Shown here: positions 51,654 to 59,978 of the stretch, one piece after another
Layout: each line of letters begins with the position of its first letter
Position numbering within the stretch: the stretch's first letter is position 1
Origin: Dehalococcoidia bacterium
GTDB lineage: Bacteria; Chloroflexota; Dehalococcoidia; Lucifugimonadales; VXLM01
Direction of reading: 5' to 3'
DNA: 64,000 nt
NCBI GenBank assembly: GCA_009841605.1
Contig: VXLM01000054.1
Span: 1 to 64,000, forward strand
Notes under the pieces: generated by a model
The model's database searches: none
Told to the model about the DNA's origin: nothing
The model's input: the letters and a program-made list of their open reading frames with translations, nothing else
Translations under genes and position numbers: made by a program

Positions 51654-51681
51654 AATGTCACGGAATGTCCCCAAATGTCCC
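51654..51681. repeat. Helically phased octamer array 2
   Basis: AATGTCAC at 51654, AATGTCCC at 51664 and AATGTCCC at 51674 repeat the 10-bp spacing. The first copy is exactly 120 bp from the first copy of array 1, so both arrays are in helical phase. Confidence 0.7.
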
Positions 51682-51754
51682 TCGATTGACCCTCTGCGAC
51701 CTGAGCACAGATAATGCTCAGACTCCGTGAGAACGTCGGATACGCACAGCCACC

Positions 51755-51781
51755 GTCATTCCCGCGTAGACGGGAATCCGG
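51755..51781 (+). repeat. Palindromic repeat family B, copy before galU
   Basis: GTCATTCCCGCGTAGACGGG continues to AATCCGG. TTCCCG pairs with CGGGAA. It lies about 25 bp before the likely galU -10 box. Confidence 0.75.
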
Positions 51782-51807
51782 CGCCCGGCGCCTAACCCCC
51801 ACCGTGC

Positions 51808-51813
51808 TATAAT
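51808..51813 (+). promoter_or_regulatory. Likely galU -10 box
   Basis: A perfect TATAAT lies 39 bp before the galU ATG. No good -35 hexamer is present at the usual distance; the family B palindrome occupies that position. Confidence 0.45.
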
Positions 51814-51851
51814 CGGGCCGCAACCGGAACCGGGAGGCGCGAAAGTCGGCT

Positions 51852-52715
51852 ATGAACGTGCGCAAGGCCGTTATTCCGACGGCGGGACTCGGCACACGCT
51901 TCCTTCCGGTGACGAAGGCCGTTCCCAAGGCCCTCCTGCCCGTATTGGACACTCCCGTCATCCACCTCGCGGTCGAGGAGGCCGCCGCCGCGGGCATCCA
52001 GCACGTAGTCATGGTCGTCTCGCCGCATCAAGAGGCTATCGCAAGCTACTTCGACGTGTCCTCCGACGTGGCGCGCATGTTGGAGCGGCAGGGAAGAGCC
52101 GCCCTCATCGAACGGGTATCCGACCTCGCGAGGACCGTGGAGATCACGTACGTCCAACAGCGGGAGCCGCTCGGCAACGGTCACGCCGTGCTGGTCGCCA
52201 AGGAGGCAGTCGGCAACGAGCCGTTGGCCGTGCTGCTGCCGGACGACGTCATCCGGGGCGGCGAATCGACCATCGGGCGGATGATCGAGATCTACCAAGA
52301 GACCGGAGGGCCGGTCATTGGCGTGGCGGAGACTCCCGAAGAGACGATTCCACAGAAGGGAGTCGTCGCGCCCACGAGCCGGAATGGCAGGGTGTACGAG
52401 ATATCGGGACTCGTCGAGAAACCGTCCATCGAGGAGGCGCCGTCGAACCTGGCCGTCGTCGGAAGGTACGTGCTTCCGCCGGAGATTTTTGCCGCGCTGG
52501 AGCGCACGAGTCCCGGAGCGGGCGGCGAGATATGGCTGGCCGACGGGATCGCGGCGCTGCTCAAGACGCACAGGGGGACGGCCTACCGGTTTCCGGGGGA
52601 ACTCTTTGACACCGGAGTGCCCGCCGGAATGCTGAAGGCGTCGATTCGAGAGGCACTCGACCGCGACGACATGTCGGATGAGATTCAGGCGTACATTCAG
52701 GACCTGGCACAATAG
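51852..52715 (+). CDS. galU: UTP--glucose-1-phosphate uridylyltransferase
   Basis: This 287-residue nucleotidyltransferase of the RfbA/GalU fold makes UDP-glucose. The N-terminal signature PTAGLGTRFLPVTKAVPKALLPV (residues 9-31) includes the UTP-binding Gly-rich loop and the catalytic Lys. LGNGHAVLVAKEAVG and PDDVIRG follow, with the sugar-binding EKPS near residue 192. It feeds cell-envelope and exopolysaccharide sugars. It lies 14 bp before the P-loop protein gene. Confidence 0.94.
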   Translation: MNVRKAVIPTAGLGTRFLPVTKAVPKALLPVLDTPVIHLAVEEAAAAGIQHVVMVVSPHQEAIASYFDVSSDVARMLERQGRAALIERVSDLARTVEITYVQQREPLGNGHAVLVAKEAVGNEPLAVLLPDDVIRGGESTIGRMIEIYQETGGPVIGVAETPEETIPQKGVVAPTSRNGRVYEISGLVEKPSIEEAPSNLAVVGRYVLPPEIFAALERTSPGAGGEIWLADGIAALLKTHRGTAYRFPGELFDTGVPAGMLKASIREALDRDDMSDEIQAYIQDLAQ

Positions 52716-52729
52716 AAGGAGGCCGTCAC

Positions 52730-53407
52730 ATGAAGTTGGTCATAATCGGCTGCGAGTACACGGGCACGACGACGCTGGGGTTCAGGATTCGGGACTGGAT
52801 ACACGAGGAGCTTGGCGGGTCGGTCAAGAACGTGCACGACCACGGCAAGTTCCCGTACTCCGTGACGCACGAGCAGGAGTACACTCCCGTGCCGAGCGAC
52901 TTCACGGAGGAGGAGCAGGAGCAGCTCTGGGCGTTGAGCACGCGGACGAAAGAGACGATCATGCGACACAACGTTGTGTACCACGTGTCGGGACTGTCGA
53001 CGATGACGGGGATGAGGGACTCGGTGATGATCGGCCTCCACATCGAGGAGGGCATCTACGGCGAGCTCTACCTGGGATTCGAGAATCGACGGGACTTCAT
53101 GAGCAATATGGAGGACAAGATCCTAAGCGGGGGCACCGACACCGTGCTCTGCCACGTAACCGCAAGGCCGGAGGTCATCCGCAGGCGCATGGAGGAGAAC
53201 CCGCATCCCAACGGCATCCTCAAAGACAAGGACGTGGAGCTCGTGCTGCAGAGATTCCGCGAGGAGTTCGAACGCTCCCGGCTGACCCGCAAGATCGAGC
53301 TAGACACGTCAGACTCCACCGTCGAAGAGACGCTGCAGGACTTCGTCAACAAGATTACGCCGCACTTAACGGACCAAGACCGCGAGGGAATGACGGCGAA
53401 ATCGTAG
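52730..53407 (+). CDS. P-loop kinase-like protein with altered Walker A
   Basis: This 225-residue protein has an N-terminal P-loop-like segment IIGCEYTGTTTLG (residues 5-17), in which the usual Lys of GxxxxGK(S/T) is Thr. A later VLCHVTARPEVIRRRM segment resembles the nucleoside-kinase lid region with its Arg pair, and the rest is alpha/beta. It could be a divergent or inactive small-molecule kinase, or use another residue to bind phosphate. It follows galU at 14 bp, so it may be co-transcribed. No close family is recognised. Confidence 0.75.
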   Translation: MKLVIIGCEYTGTTTLGFRIRDWIHEELGGSVKNVHDHGKFPYSVTHEQEYTPVPSDFTEEEQEQLWALSTRTKETIMRHNVVYHVSGLSTMTGMRDSVMIGLHIEEGIYGELYLGFENRRDFMSNMEDKILSGGTDTVLCHVTARPEVIRRRMEENPHPNGILKDKDVELVLQRFREEFERSRLTRKIELDTSDSTVEETLQDFVNKITPHLTDQDREGMTAKS

Positions 53408-53428
53408 GGGCAACCCTTGTGGTTGCCC
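53408..53428. repeat. Palindromic repeat family F
   Basis: GGGCAACC and GGTTGCCC form an 8-bp stem around CTTGT. It overlaps the end of the P-loop gene's stop region. Single copy here. Confidence 0.65.
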
Positions 53429-53481
53429 GTCCCCGGCGGCAACATATTTTCATACCCTTATGTGGCCCTCACAAGGTCACG

Positions 53482-53507
53482 GTCATTCCCGCGAAAGCGG
53501 GAATCCA
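53482..53507 (+). repeat. Palindromic repeat family B, full copy
   Basis: GTCATTCCCGCGAAAGCGGG continues to AATCCAA. TTCCCGC and GCGGGAA form a 7-bp stem around GAAA. This is the best-formed member of family B. Confidence 0.8.
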
Positions 53508-53541
53508 AACCACCCCTAATCAAACCGGAATGTCGCGCCGC

Positions 53542-54480
53542 CTAGCTCCCCCGCTCTTCCATCGCGCGGGCGTGGTAGAGCGACAGGCACGTGGCGATGA
53601 AGGAGTTGACGGGCGTCGGGATGGACACCTCTGCGCCCATTCTGGCAACCGCCCCGTTGAGCACCTCGACCTCGATGGGACTCCCTCGCATGAGGTCGGT
53701 GTACATGGACGAGGTGTTCTCGCCCTTGATGCTCACGAAGTAGTCGGCGGTGGTGTCTACGTAGTCGGCGGCGATGTTCACGTCCAGGGCCTGTGAGACG
53801 GCATACGCCTCACGCATGATGCTGCGGACGAATTCCAGAGTGTGCGGCGTCATGACGACTTGGTCGAAGGTGGAGCGGGTGATGCAGGTCGAGCCGCTGA
53901 GGCCGCAGATGTAGATGAACTTGCTCCAAAGCTCCTTGGTGATGTCGTCGGCCACCTTCACGTCGATGCCCTCAACCTCCAGAGCGTCTCTCACACGCGC
54001 GACTCGGTCGGACTCGCTCCCGTCCTCCTCGCCGAAGACGATGTCGGGGGCCTTAAGGCCGAACTCGCTGACGGCACCCGGTCCCGTCCGGGTCGCGTCG
54101 ACGTAGGTCAGGCCGGGGAGCACGGCTTCCCTTCCGTATGCTGCCGCAAGCGCGTCGACGCTGCCCATGCCGTTTTGGAGCGTCAGCACCACGGTGCCGT
54201 CTCCGACTGCCGGGCCTATCGTCGGCACTCCCGTGTGGTTGTCATAGCCCTTCACGCAGTAGAGGACGAGATCGGCCTTCCACGAGCCGTCGGGGCGCTC
54301 CATGGCGGAGGCCTGCACTTCGAAAGCGCCCATCGCGTCACTCTTCACACGGAGACCGCTACTGTTGATCGCCTCGAGGTGGCTGCCACGCGCGATGAAC
54401 ACCACCTCGTGTCCTGCCCGGCTCAGCACGGCGCCGAAGTAGCCGCCCACGGCCCCGGACCCCATAATTAGTATCTTCAT
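53542..54480 (-). CDS. panE: 2-dehydropantoate 2-reductase (ketopantoate reductase family)
   Basis: This 312-residue NADPH-dependent reductase has the ApbA/PanE N-terminal motif ILIMGSGAVGGYFGAVLSRAG at residues 3-23. The active-site region is K-x-T-N near ELWSKFIYICGLSG (residues 181-194), and FVRSIMREAY is in the C-terminal domain. It reduces ketopantoate to pantoate for coenzyme A, or acts on a related 2-oxoacid; paralogues are common. ATG 54480 is preceded by GGAGGG; upstream codons from 54561 are discarded. Confidence 0.88.
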   Translation of the reverse strand: MKILIMGSGAVGGYFGAVLSRAGHEVVFIARGSHLEAINSSGLRVKSDAMGAFEVQASAMERPDGSWKADLVLYCVKGYDNHTGVPTIGPAVGDGTVVLTLQNGMGSVDALAAAYGREAVLPGLTYVDATRTGPGAVSEFGLKAPDIVFGEEDGSESDRVARVRDALEVEGIDVKVADDITKELWSKFIYICGLSGSTCITRSTFDQVVMTPHTLEFVRSIMREAYAVSQALDVNIAADYVDTTADYFVSIKGENTSSMYTDLMRGSPIEVEVLNGAVARMGAEVSIPTPVNSFIATCLSLYHARAMEERGS

Positions 54481-54622
54481 AGCGCGGATTCCCTCCAATG
54501 GGCAGGTATGATATCGGGCGTGGCAAGCTACCGCAAACGTCCCCCTCTCCGTATATCTCACCCGGCGGGCTGACAGGGGTAGACATTTGACTATTGGCCC
54601 ACTTTGAAAGCACCCCCGCCAC

Positions 54623-54664
54623 TGTCATTCTGAACGCAGCGAAGCGGAGTGAAGAATCTAAAAT
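54623..54664 (+). repeat. Dispersed palindromic repeat family C (forward copy)
   Basis: TGTCATTCTGAACGCAGCGA continues to GTGAAGAATCTAAAAT. Together with the reverse copy at 54754 it brackets about 90 bp of sequence. Confidence 0.75.
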
Positions 54665-54753
54665 GCCTGTCCCAAGGCAGCGCCGACATGGAGAATTCCT
54701 ATCCCGTCGGCGAGGATGCGAATCGAGCGTCGGCTATCCCGTCTTGCGGTCAT

Positions 54754-54785
54754 GGATTTGATTCCTCGCCGCGCTCGGAATGACA
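54754..54785 (-). repeat. Dispersed palindromic repeat family C (reverse copy)
   Basis: On the minus strand CTGTCATTCCGAGCGCGGCG continues to AGGAATCAAATCC. It faces the copy at 54623. Confidence 0.65.
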
Positions 54786-54945
54786 GGGAGGCGGTGCTGT
54801 CGGGTACGTGAACGGCTTTGGCTACGGCGAGCAGTTCGTGCGCTGGAATCCGGCGAAGGTGCAGTACCTGCCGGTGGGGTAGGGCCGCAACATGGCCCAG
54901 TTGATTCCGGCCTCGCACGTGAGCGCGGGGCCGGAATTCTTACGA
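54784..54945 (+). pseudogene. Possible remnant of a coding sequence with internal stop
   Basis: An open frame from 54784 reads a protein-like stretch (GYVNGFGYGEQF, RWNPAKVQYLPVG) to a TAG at 54880, then continues in the same frame (GRNMAQLIPASHVSAGPEF). It starts just after a family C repeat and lies in the gap before the amino-acid-binding protein gene. It may be a decayed gene end; no family is identified and the interpretation is weak. Confidence 0.25.
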
Positions 54946-54957
54946 CTATGCCGGAAC

Positions 54958-56013
54958 TTACCGCAGCGGCGCGGCGTATATCTGGCCACCCTTCGGGCAG
55001 TCGGTGCAGGGGGCGTCGGCCCAGAGAGCGTTGCGGCCGCCCTCTCTCGGCAGTCCGATTCCGTCCGACCCCAGATGTCGCTCGTAGATCTCACCGTAGT
55101 TACCCACCCGGGTGATGACCGTCTGGGCGACGGTCGTGTCAAGGCCGAGGTCGGCCTGACCCCACGACCCCTCGGTTCCGAGCAGGCGTTTCACCTTCAC
55201 GTTATCGCTCGTTGCCATCTCCGCGACGTTCCCTGAATTCACTCCGTACGCCTCGGCGTAGATGAGGATAGCCATCACCGACTTCACGATATCGAACCAC
55301 TGGCTGTCGCCATGCGGCACCAGTGGAGTGAGCGGCTCCTCAGATATGACCTCCGGGAGAATCATGTGCTCTTCGGGATTGGGAATGCTGGTCCGGAGCG
55401 CCGCGAGGGCGGAGCGGTCCGTGGTGAACACGTCGCACACTCCGTTCGTGTAGGCGTCGAGCGCCACGTCGCCGCTCTCGAATATCAACGGGTTGTACTC
55501 CATCCGGTTTTGACGAAAGAAGTCCTCCATGTTTAGCTCGCTGGTCGTGCCGGCCGTGGTGCATACGGCGGCCCCGCCAAGTTCATACGCGCTGGACACC
55601 CCCAGTCGGTTGGGCACCATGAACCCCTGTCCGTCGTAGAACATCGTCGGCACGAAGTCGCCCCACGCGGCGTCACGCGAGCTCGTCCACGTCGTCACCC
55701 ACACGAGGAGGTCCACCTCGCCCGCCTGCATGACGGGCCCGCGCTCTGCCGCGTCAATCGTGCGGAGCTCGACGGCGTCGGCGTTCCCCAGCGTGGCGGC
55801 CGCAACGGCGCGACACAGGTCGATATCGAAACCTACATGGCTGCCTTGCTCATCCAGGAAACCGAACCCCGGCGTGTCGTCCAGCGTGGCGCAGACGACC
55901 TCGCCCCTGTCCTGCACGATCTGCAAACGTGACGAGGATTCGTCATCGCCATCTTGAGAGCATGCGAGCGCGGCAAGAGCGAAAAGTGATACAACGATGA
56001 TATATAGTCTCAT
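54958..56013 (-). CDS. Amino-acid ABC transporter substrate-binding lipoprotein
   Basis: This 351-residue family 3 binding protein resembles AapJ/BztA. A short hydrophobic signal ends in a lipobox-like ALAACS-type cleavage site (Cys near residue 18), followed by a Ser/Asp-rich linker. The bilobed domain begins RGEVVCATLDDTPGFGFLDEQG near residue 36, with DIDLCRAVAAATLG after it, and the segment YGVNSGNVAE near the C-terminal quarter. It would capture polar amino acids outside the membrane. No permease or ATPase gene is adjacent. Confidence 0.88.
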   Translation of the reverse strand: MRLYIIVVSLFALAALACSQDGDDESSSRLQIVQDRGEVVCATLDDTPGFGFLDEQGSHVGFDIDLCRAVAAATLGNADAVELRTIDAAERGPVMQAGEVDLLVWVTTWTSSRDAAWGDFVPTMFYDGQGFMVPNRLGVSSAYELGGAAVCTTAGTTSELNMEDFFRQNRMEYNPLIFESGDVALDAYTNGVCDVFTTDRSALAALRTSIPNPEEHMILPEVISEEPLTPLVPHGDSQWFDIVKSVMAILIYAEAYGVNSGNVAEMATSDNVKVKRLLGTEGSWGQADLGLDTTVAQTVITRVGNYGEIYERHLGSDGIGLPREGGRNALWADAPCTDCPKGGQIYAAPLR

Positions 56014-56347
56014 GGCAGGGCAACCTCTTCCTTTCGCTTGGAGTCGAAATGTACACAAGCACCTCGCTCAGTGCAAGCTGAATCGTAACCGGCTCCACTG
56101 GTCGAGTGACGGGTCTTGTTCCAAATGGGGCGCTTTACCTCGTTCGCCCGTCTGATGTAGAGTGAACGTATGGACTCCGATCCAGACAGACCGCCGTCTA
56201 CGCAGCCGAAGGCCCGGCCCACGCCGGCGCGCTTCGGCCTCCCCCTGTTCACTCTCCCAATCGCCGTCCGGTCCGGAACGCGACTTCGCGTTCTTGGCTG
56301 CTCGTTCACAGTCCTCGATGAACGATTCAACTTGAGGAATTGCCACT
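56014..56347. other. Gene-free stretch between divergent genes
   Basis: This 334-bp region separates the binding protein from the CNNM/CorC gene. Weak open frames cross it (for example on the plus strand from 56170), but none has a convincing start or composition. It should hold the two divergent promoters; I see no clear hexamer pair. Confidence 0.4.
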
Positions 56348-57643
56348 ATGTCAGGCGCAGAAGCTGCTAGTCTTGCTCTGTTATTAGGCTTCTTAGTGCT
56401 GTCCGCCTTCTTTTCAAGCTCGGAGGCGGCCTTTCTCTCCCTTCAGAGGACGAGGATCGCCCACCTGCTCAGCGAAGGTGTGCCCGGCGCGCGACGGGTA
56501 GCAAACATGCTCAATGAGCCCGAGCGTCTCCTTTCGACCATCCTGCTCGGCAACAATCTTGTAAACGTCGCGTTCAGCGCCATAATCACGGTCGTCGTCG
56601 TCAACCGCGTGGGGCAGGAAAATGAAGGCCTTGGTGTTGTCATAGCGACCATACTCGGCACGGTGACCCTGCTCCTGCTGGGAGAGACGATTCCAAAAAC
56701 CATTGCCTTTCGGAACTCGGAGAGAATCGCCTTTCTGTACTCCTATCCGCTCAAGTGGGGTGAGTTCCTTCTGCTCCCGTTCGTCCTGGTTCTCCAGTGG
56801 ATCACCAAGATGCTCAGCAGGCGGGTCGGTGGATCGCAGGATGATCAGCGTTCTATAACGGAGGGAGAGTTCCGCGCCCTCATCGACATCGGCGTCGGCG
56901 AGGGAGAGTTCGAGCAGGACGAGGCCGAGCGGCTCAAGGGTGTCTTCCGGTTCGGAGACCGTCAGGTGCGCGATGTGATGACCCCGCGCACGGAGATCGT
57001 CTTCGTCCAGCGCGGCTCCACCGTCAAGGAGTTCCTCACGACCTACGCAGAGCACTCGCATACCCGGTTCCCGGTCTATTGGGACACGACGGACAACGTG
57101 GTCGGGGTCCTCTCGCTGAAAGACATCCTGCGGTCACTTGCCGTCAACGGCCTCAAGGACGAGGACTCGGTGACCAACGTCATCCGCGACGTTCACTTCG
57201 TCCCGGAGACGAAGCGCATAGCAGAGGTGTTCGACGAACTCCGCAAGTCGGGGAACCAGATGGCCATCGCGGTCGACGAGTTCGGCGGGGTTGCGGGCCT
57301 CGTGACGCTGAAGCAGCTCATCGAGGACGTGATGGGCCGCGTCGGAGAAGAAGGCGTCGGCACCGAGGAAGAGATGACGCTTGTCGGTCGGGACACCTAC
57401 GAGGTCGACGGCGGCATGAGCATCGACGAGGCGCGCGACAGGCTCGAACTCGGCATCGAGGAGGGCGATTTCGAGACGGTCGCGGGCTGGGCGCTCGAAC
57501 GGCTGGGGCACATTCCGGCGGCGGGAGAGACGTTCGAGGCCGACGGCTTTACCGTGGAAATCATCGAGATGGACAACCTCAAAATAGAGACCCTCCGACT
57601 GACGAAGAACCGCCAAGCAAGAACGGGCGGCGGCGAAGAGTGA
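56348..57643 (+). CDS. CNNM/CorC family transporter-associated protein (HlyC/TlyC type)
   Basis: This 431-residue protein has an N-terminal DUF21 domain of four hydrophobic helices (about residues 1-150, with FFSSSEAAFLSL and LGETIPKT). A CBS pair follows (VMTPRTEIVFV near 208, VVGVLSLKDIL near 250), then the CorC_HlyC C-terminal domain (about 355-425). The family is linked to magnesium or cobalt efflux and homeostasis. It is followed by the trigger factor gene after about 95 bp, which has its own promoter. Confidence 0.92.
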   Translation: MSGAEAASLALLLGFLVLSAFFSSSEAAFLSLQRTRIAHLLSEGVPGARRVANMLNEPERLLSTILLGNNLVNVAFSAIITVVVVNRVGQENEGLGVVIATILGTVTLLLLGETIPKTIAFRNSERIAFLYSYPLKWGEFLLLPFVLVLQWITKMLSRRVGGSQDDQRSITEGEFRALIDIGVGEGEFEQDEAERLKGVFRFGDRQVRDVMTPRTEIVFVQRGSTVKEFLTTYAEHSHTRFPVYWDTTDNVVGVLSLKDILRSLAVNGLKDEDSVTNVIRDVHFVPETKRIAEVFDELRKSGNQMAIAVDEFGGVAGLVTLKQLIEDVMGRVGEEGVGTEEEMTLVGRDTYEVDGGMSIDEARDRLELGIEEGDFETVAGWALERLGHIPAAGETFEADGFTVEIIEMDNLKIETLRLTKNRQARTGGGEE

Positions 57644-57666
57644 CGCTTAGCGGCACAGCAAAAACG

Positions 57667-57696
57667 TTCACACCCGAAAATTCCGTCTGATATAAT
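57667..57696 (+). promoter_or_regulatory. Promoter of the tig-clpP group
   Basis: TTCACA (57667-57672) and TATAAT (57691-57696) are 18 bp apart. It lies 42 bp before the trigger factor GTG. No other strong promoter was seen before clpP1, though TTGACA at 59201 may be one. Confidence 0.6.
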
Positions 57697-57737
57697 CGCC
57701 CTATAAGCTGGAAGGAATATGCGCAGGGAGCCCACGT

Positions 57738-59096
57738 GTGAAAGTAACTCAAGGTGAAGTCGAGGAGCGCCAAGTCACGCTCCGTATCGAATTGGACGAC
57801 GATGACCTTGAGCCGTACGTAGAGCGTGGCTACCGGCAGGCCGTCGGGAAGATGCGTATACCCGGATTCCGTCCCGGCAAGGCCCCGCGCCAGATCGTGG
57901 AAGGCATGATGGGCCGGGAAAGCCTCATCTCCGAGTCGCTCGATTTCATGGTGACCGACGTCATCATGAAGGCCGTCGAGGACCAGGAGATCGAGAGCGT
58001 CGGCTTTCCGCAGCTCGACAACGTTGAGTTCGACCCGGTGGTCGTGGAGGCCGCCGTTGCTCTCAATCCGGTCCTCGACCTCGGCGACTACCGCAGCATC
58101 CGCGTCGAAGAAGACCCTGTGGATGTTAGCGACGAGGATGTCGACCAGGAGCTCGAGGCCCTGCAAAAGCAGCAGTCCTCTTGGGAACCGGTCGAACGAC
58201 CCGTCGCCCACGACGACCTCATCACCATGAACGTCGTGGGAACGATCGACGACGTAAAGATCATCGACGAGACCGACTCCCAATTCATGGTAGACCCATC
58301 CTCCACCCTCCCGTTGCCGGGTTTCGCAGCCGAACTGGAGGGGCTGGAAGTCGATACGCCTGCGGACTTCACCCTCGACGTGCCTGAGGACTTCGCAGAC
58401 AACGAGATTGCGGGCAAAAAGGCCGAATTCACCGTCACGATAACCGATGTGAAGCAGCGCCTCCTTCCCGAACTGGACGACGATTTCGCCCAGAGCGTCA
58501 GGGACGAGTGCGAGACCCTTGACGATCTTAAAGAGCAGCTTCGAGAAAACATTCAAGACGCGACAATGCGGCAAAACGAGCATGAATACCGCGAGCTTGC
58601 CATCGAAGAGCTGGTCGTGAACGCTGACATGGAGATCGCCCCGCTCCTCATCCAAAATGAGATCGATCAAATGGAAGCGCGGCGCGACGAGATGATGAAG
58701 CGGCTGGGCATCAGCGAGGACGACTACAACCGATTCACCGGTAAGACGGCGGAACAGATCCGCGACGAGATGCACGAGGAGGCCGTTGAGAAGCTCAACC
58801 GCTCCTACGCCATCAGCGCGTTCATCGAGCAGGAGGCCCTCGAAATCTCCGACGACGAGCTCAACGACCGTCTCAAGCAGCTCGCGAGAGAAGGGGACGA
58901 GACGACGGGGCAAAAGCTCACGAACAAAGAGCTACGCTCCGAGCGCGTGAAGTCGTCGGTCAGGGAATCGCTTCTCATCGAGAAGGCCCTCGACCGGCTC
59001 GTGCTGATCGCCAAGGGGCAGGCGGACGAGGAATCCGAAGATGACTCGTCCGGCGAGGAAGATGAGGCGGAAGTCGCGGCGCCGTCAACCGCCTAG
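57738..59096 (+). CDS. tig: Trigger factor (peptidyl-prolyl isomerase, chaperone)
   Basis: This 452-residue ribosome-associated chaperone has the ribosome-binding tail signature GFRPGKAPR near residue 43. The FKBP-type PPIase domain spans about residues 155-240 (VAHDDLITMNVVG, LPLPGFAAELEG), and the C-terminal helical arms follow with an acidic end. GTG start 57738. It catches nascent chains at the ribosome. It heads the proteostasis group with clpP1, clpP2 and clpX in the same direction. Confidence 0.95.
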   Translation: MKVTQGEVEERQVTLRIELDDDDLEPYVERGYRQAVGKMRIPGFRPGKAPRQIVEGMMGRESLISESLDFMVTDVIMKAVEDQEIESVGFPQLDNVEFDPVVVEAAVALNPVLDLGDYRSIRVEEDPVDVSDEDVDQELEALQKQQSSWEPVERPVAHDDLITMNVVGTIDDVKIIDETDSQFMVDPSSTLPLPGFAAELEGLEVDTPADFTLDVPEDFADNEIAGKKAEFTVTITDVKQRLLPELDDDFAQSVRDECETLDDLKEQLRENIQDATMRQNEHEYRELAIEELVVNADMEIAPLLIQNEIDQMEARRDEMMKRLGISEDDYNRFTGKTAEQIRDEMHEEAVEKLNRSYAISAFIEQEALEISDDELNDRLKQLAREGDETTGQKLTNKELRSERVKSSVRESLLIEKALDRLVLIAKGQADEESEDDSSGEEDEAEVAAPSTA

Positions 59097-59142
59097 TACT
59101 CAGTCAACTTGAATATAACAAACCGGACAGTGCCGATTTATC

Positions 59143-59181
59143 CCCTCTCCCTTGATGGGAGAGGGCTAGGGTGAGGGTGAT
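59143..59181 (+). repeat. Palindromic repeat family A, copy 5
   Basis: CCCTCTCCC and GGGAGAGGG around TTGAT, then CTAGGGTGAGGGTGA. The preceding GATTTAT matches the sequence left of copy 4. It lies between tig and clpP1. Confidence 0.8.
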
Positions 59182-59222
59182 TTGTACTACCAAAACTATG
59201 TTGACATGGTACTAATCAGGCG

Positions 59223-59906
59223 ATGACTGATGAAAGTGTGGGGCGGATGAAACGGTTTTCAGATTTTGGAACAATGCGCAATGAGGAGACTTACGTGCTG
59301 ACACCGAGCTTTCAGAACGCCGTACCCACGGTCGTCGAGACGAACGAAAAGGGGAGGAAGGAGGAGTACAACATCTACTCTCTCCTGCTCCGCAAGCGCA
59401 TCATCTTCCTGGGCACTGCCATAGACGATCAGGTGGCGAACTCCGTCGTAGCCCAGCTTCTCTATCTTGACAGCGAGGACCCCGAGTCCGACATCCTCAT
59501 GTACATCAACTCTCCCGGCGGCATCATCTATTCCGGCCTTGCGATCTATGACGCGATGCAGCTCATCAACGCGGACGTCCGCACCTACTGCGTCGGAGCC
59601 GCCAGAAGCATGGGCACTGTGCTGCTGACTGCCGGAGCCAAGGGAAAGCGCTACGCCTTGCCCAGTTCCACGATTCACATGCACCAGCCACTGGGGGGAG
59701 CGCAGGGTCAGGCGACCGATGTCGAGATCCACGCCCGCGAGATACTCCGCCTCAAGGACCAACTGCGAGAGATCATTGCCGAAACGACCGGACAGCCTTA
59801 CGACCGGGTCACCCGCGACTCCGACCGCGACTTCTATTTGACCGCCGAAGAGGCTAAGGAGTACGGCCTCGTCGACGAGATCGTTTCGTCTATGCCTGGG
59901 GTATAG
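59223..59906 (+). CDS. clpP: ATP-dependent Clp protease proteolytic subunit, paralogue 1
   Basis: This 227-residue serine protease has the catalytic Ser in GAARSMGTVL near residue 128 and the His in IHMHQPLGG near 153. The Asp is in the DFYLTAEEAKEYGLVDE region. The N-terminal extension before TPSF is about 25 residues longer than minimal ClpP. The chamber is formed with ClpX or ClpC. It is followed by a second clpP after 174 bp of repeat sequence. Confidence 0.94.
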   Translation: MTDESVGRMKRFSDFGTMRNEETYVLTPSFQNAVPTVVETNEKGRKEEYNIYSLLLRKRIIFLGTAIDDQVANSVVAQLLYLDSEDPESDILMYINSPGGIIYSGLAIYDAMQLINADVRTYCVGAARSMGTVLLTAGAKGKRYALPSSTIHMHQPLGGAQGQATDVEIHAREILRLKDQLREIIAETTGQPYDRVTRDSDRDFYLTAEEAKEYGLVDEIVSSMPGV

Positions 59907-59924
59907 GAATGGCCCCACATTCCC

Positions 59925-59941
59925 GTCATTCCCGCGAAAGG
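59925..59941 (+). repeat. Half copy of repeat family B
   Basis: GTCATTCCCGCGAAAGG has the left arm and loop of the 53482 element but the right arm is lost. It lies between the two clpP genes. Confidence 0.5.
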
Positions 59942-59978
59942 AGACCCTTGCATAACCCCTGATGGGAGCCTGGAAATC

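Noticed and set aside
52678..53796. Open frame of 372 codons on the plus strand across galU, the P-loop gene and the start of panE
   Set aside because: It overlaps the P-loop gene in another frame and runs antisense into panE. Its composition is Arg/Gly/His-rich and unlike protein.
56170..56370. 66-codon plus-strand open frame before the CNNM/CorC gene
   Set aside because: It is Pro/Arg-rich without a ribosome site and overlaps the start of the real gene in another frame.
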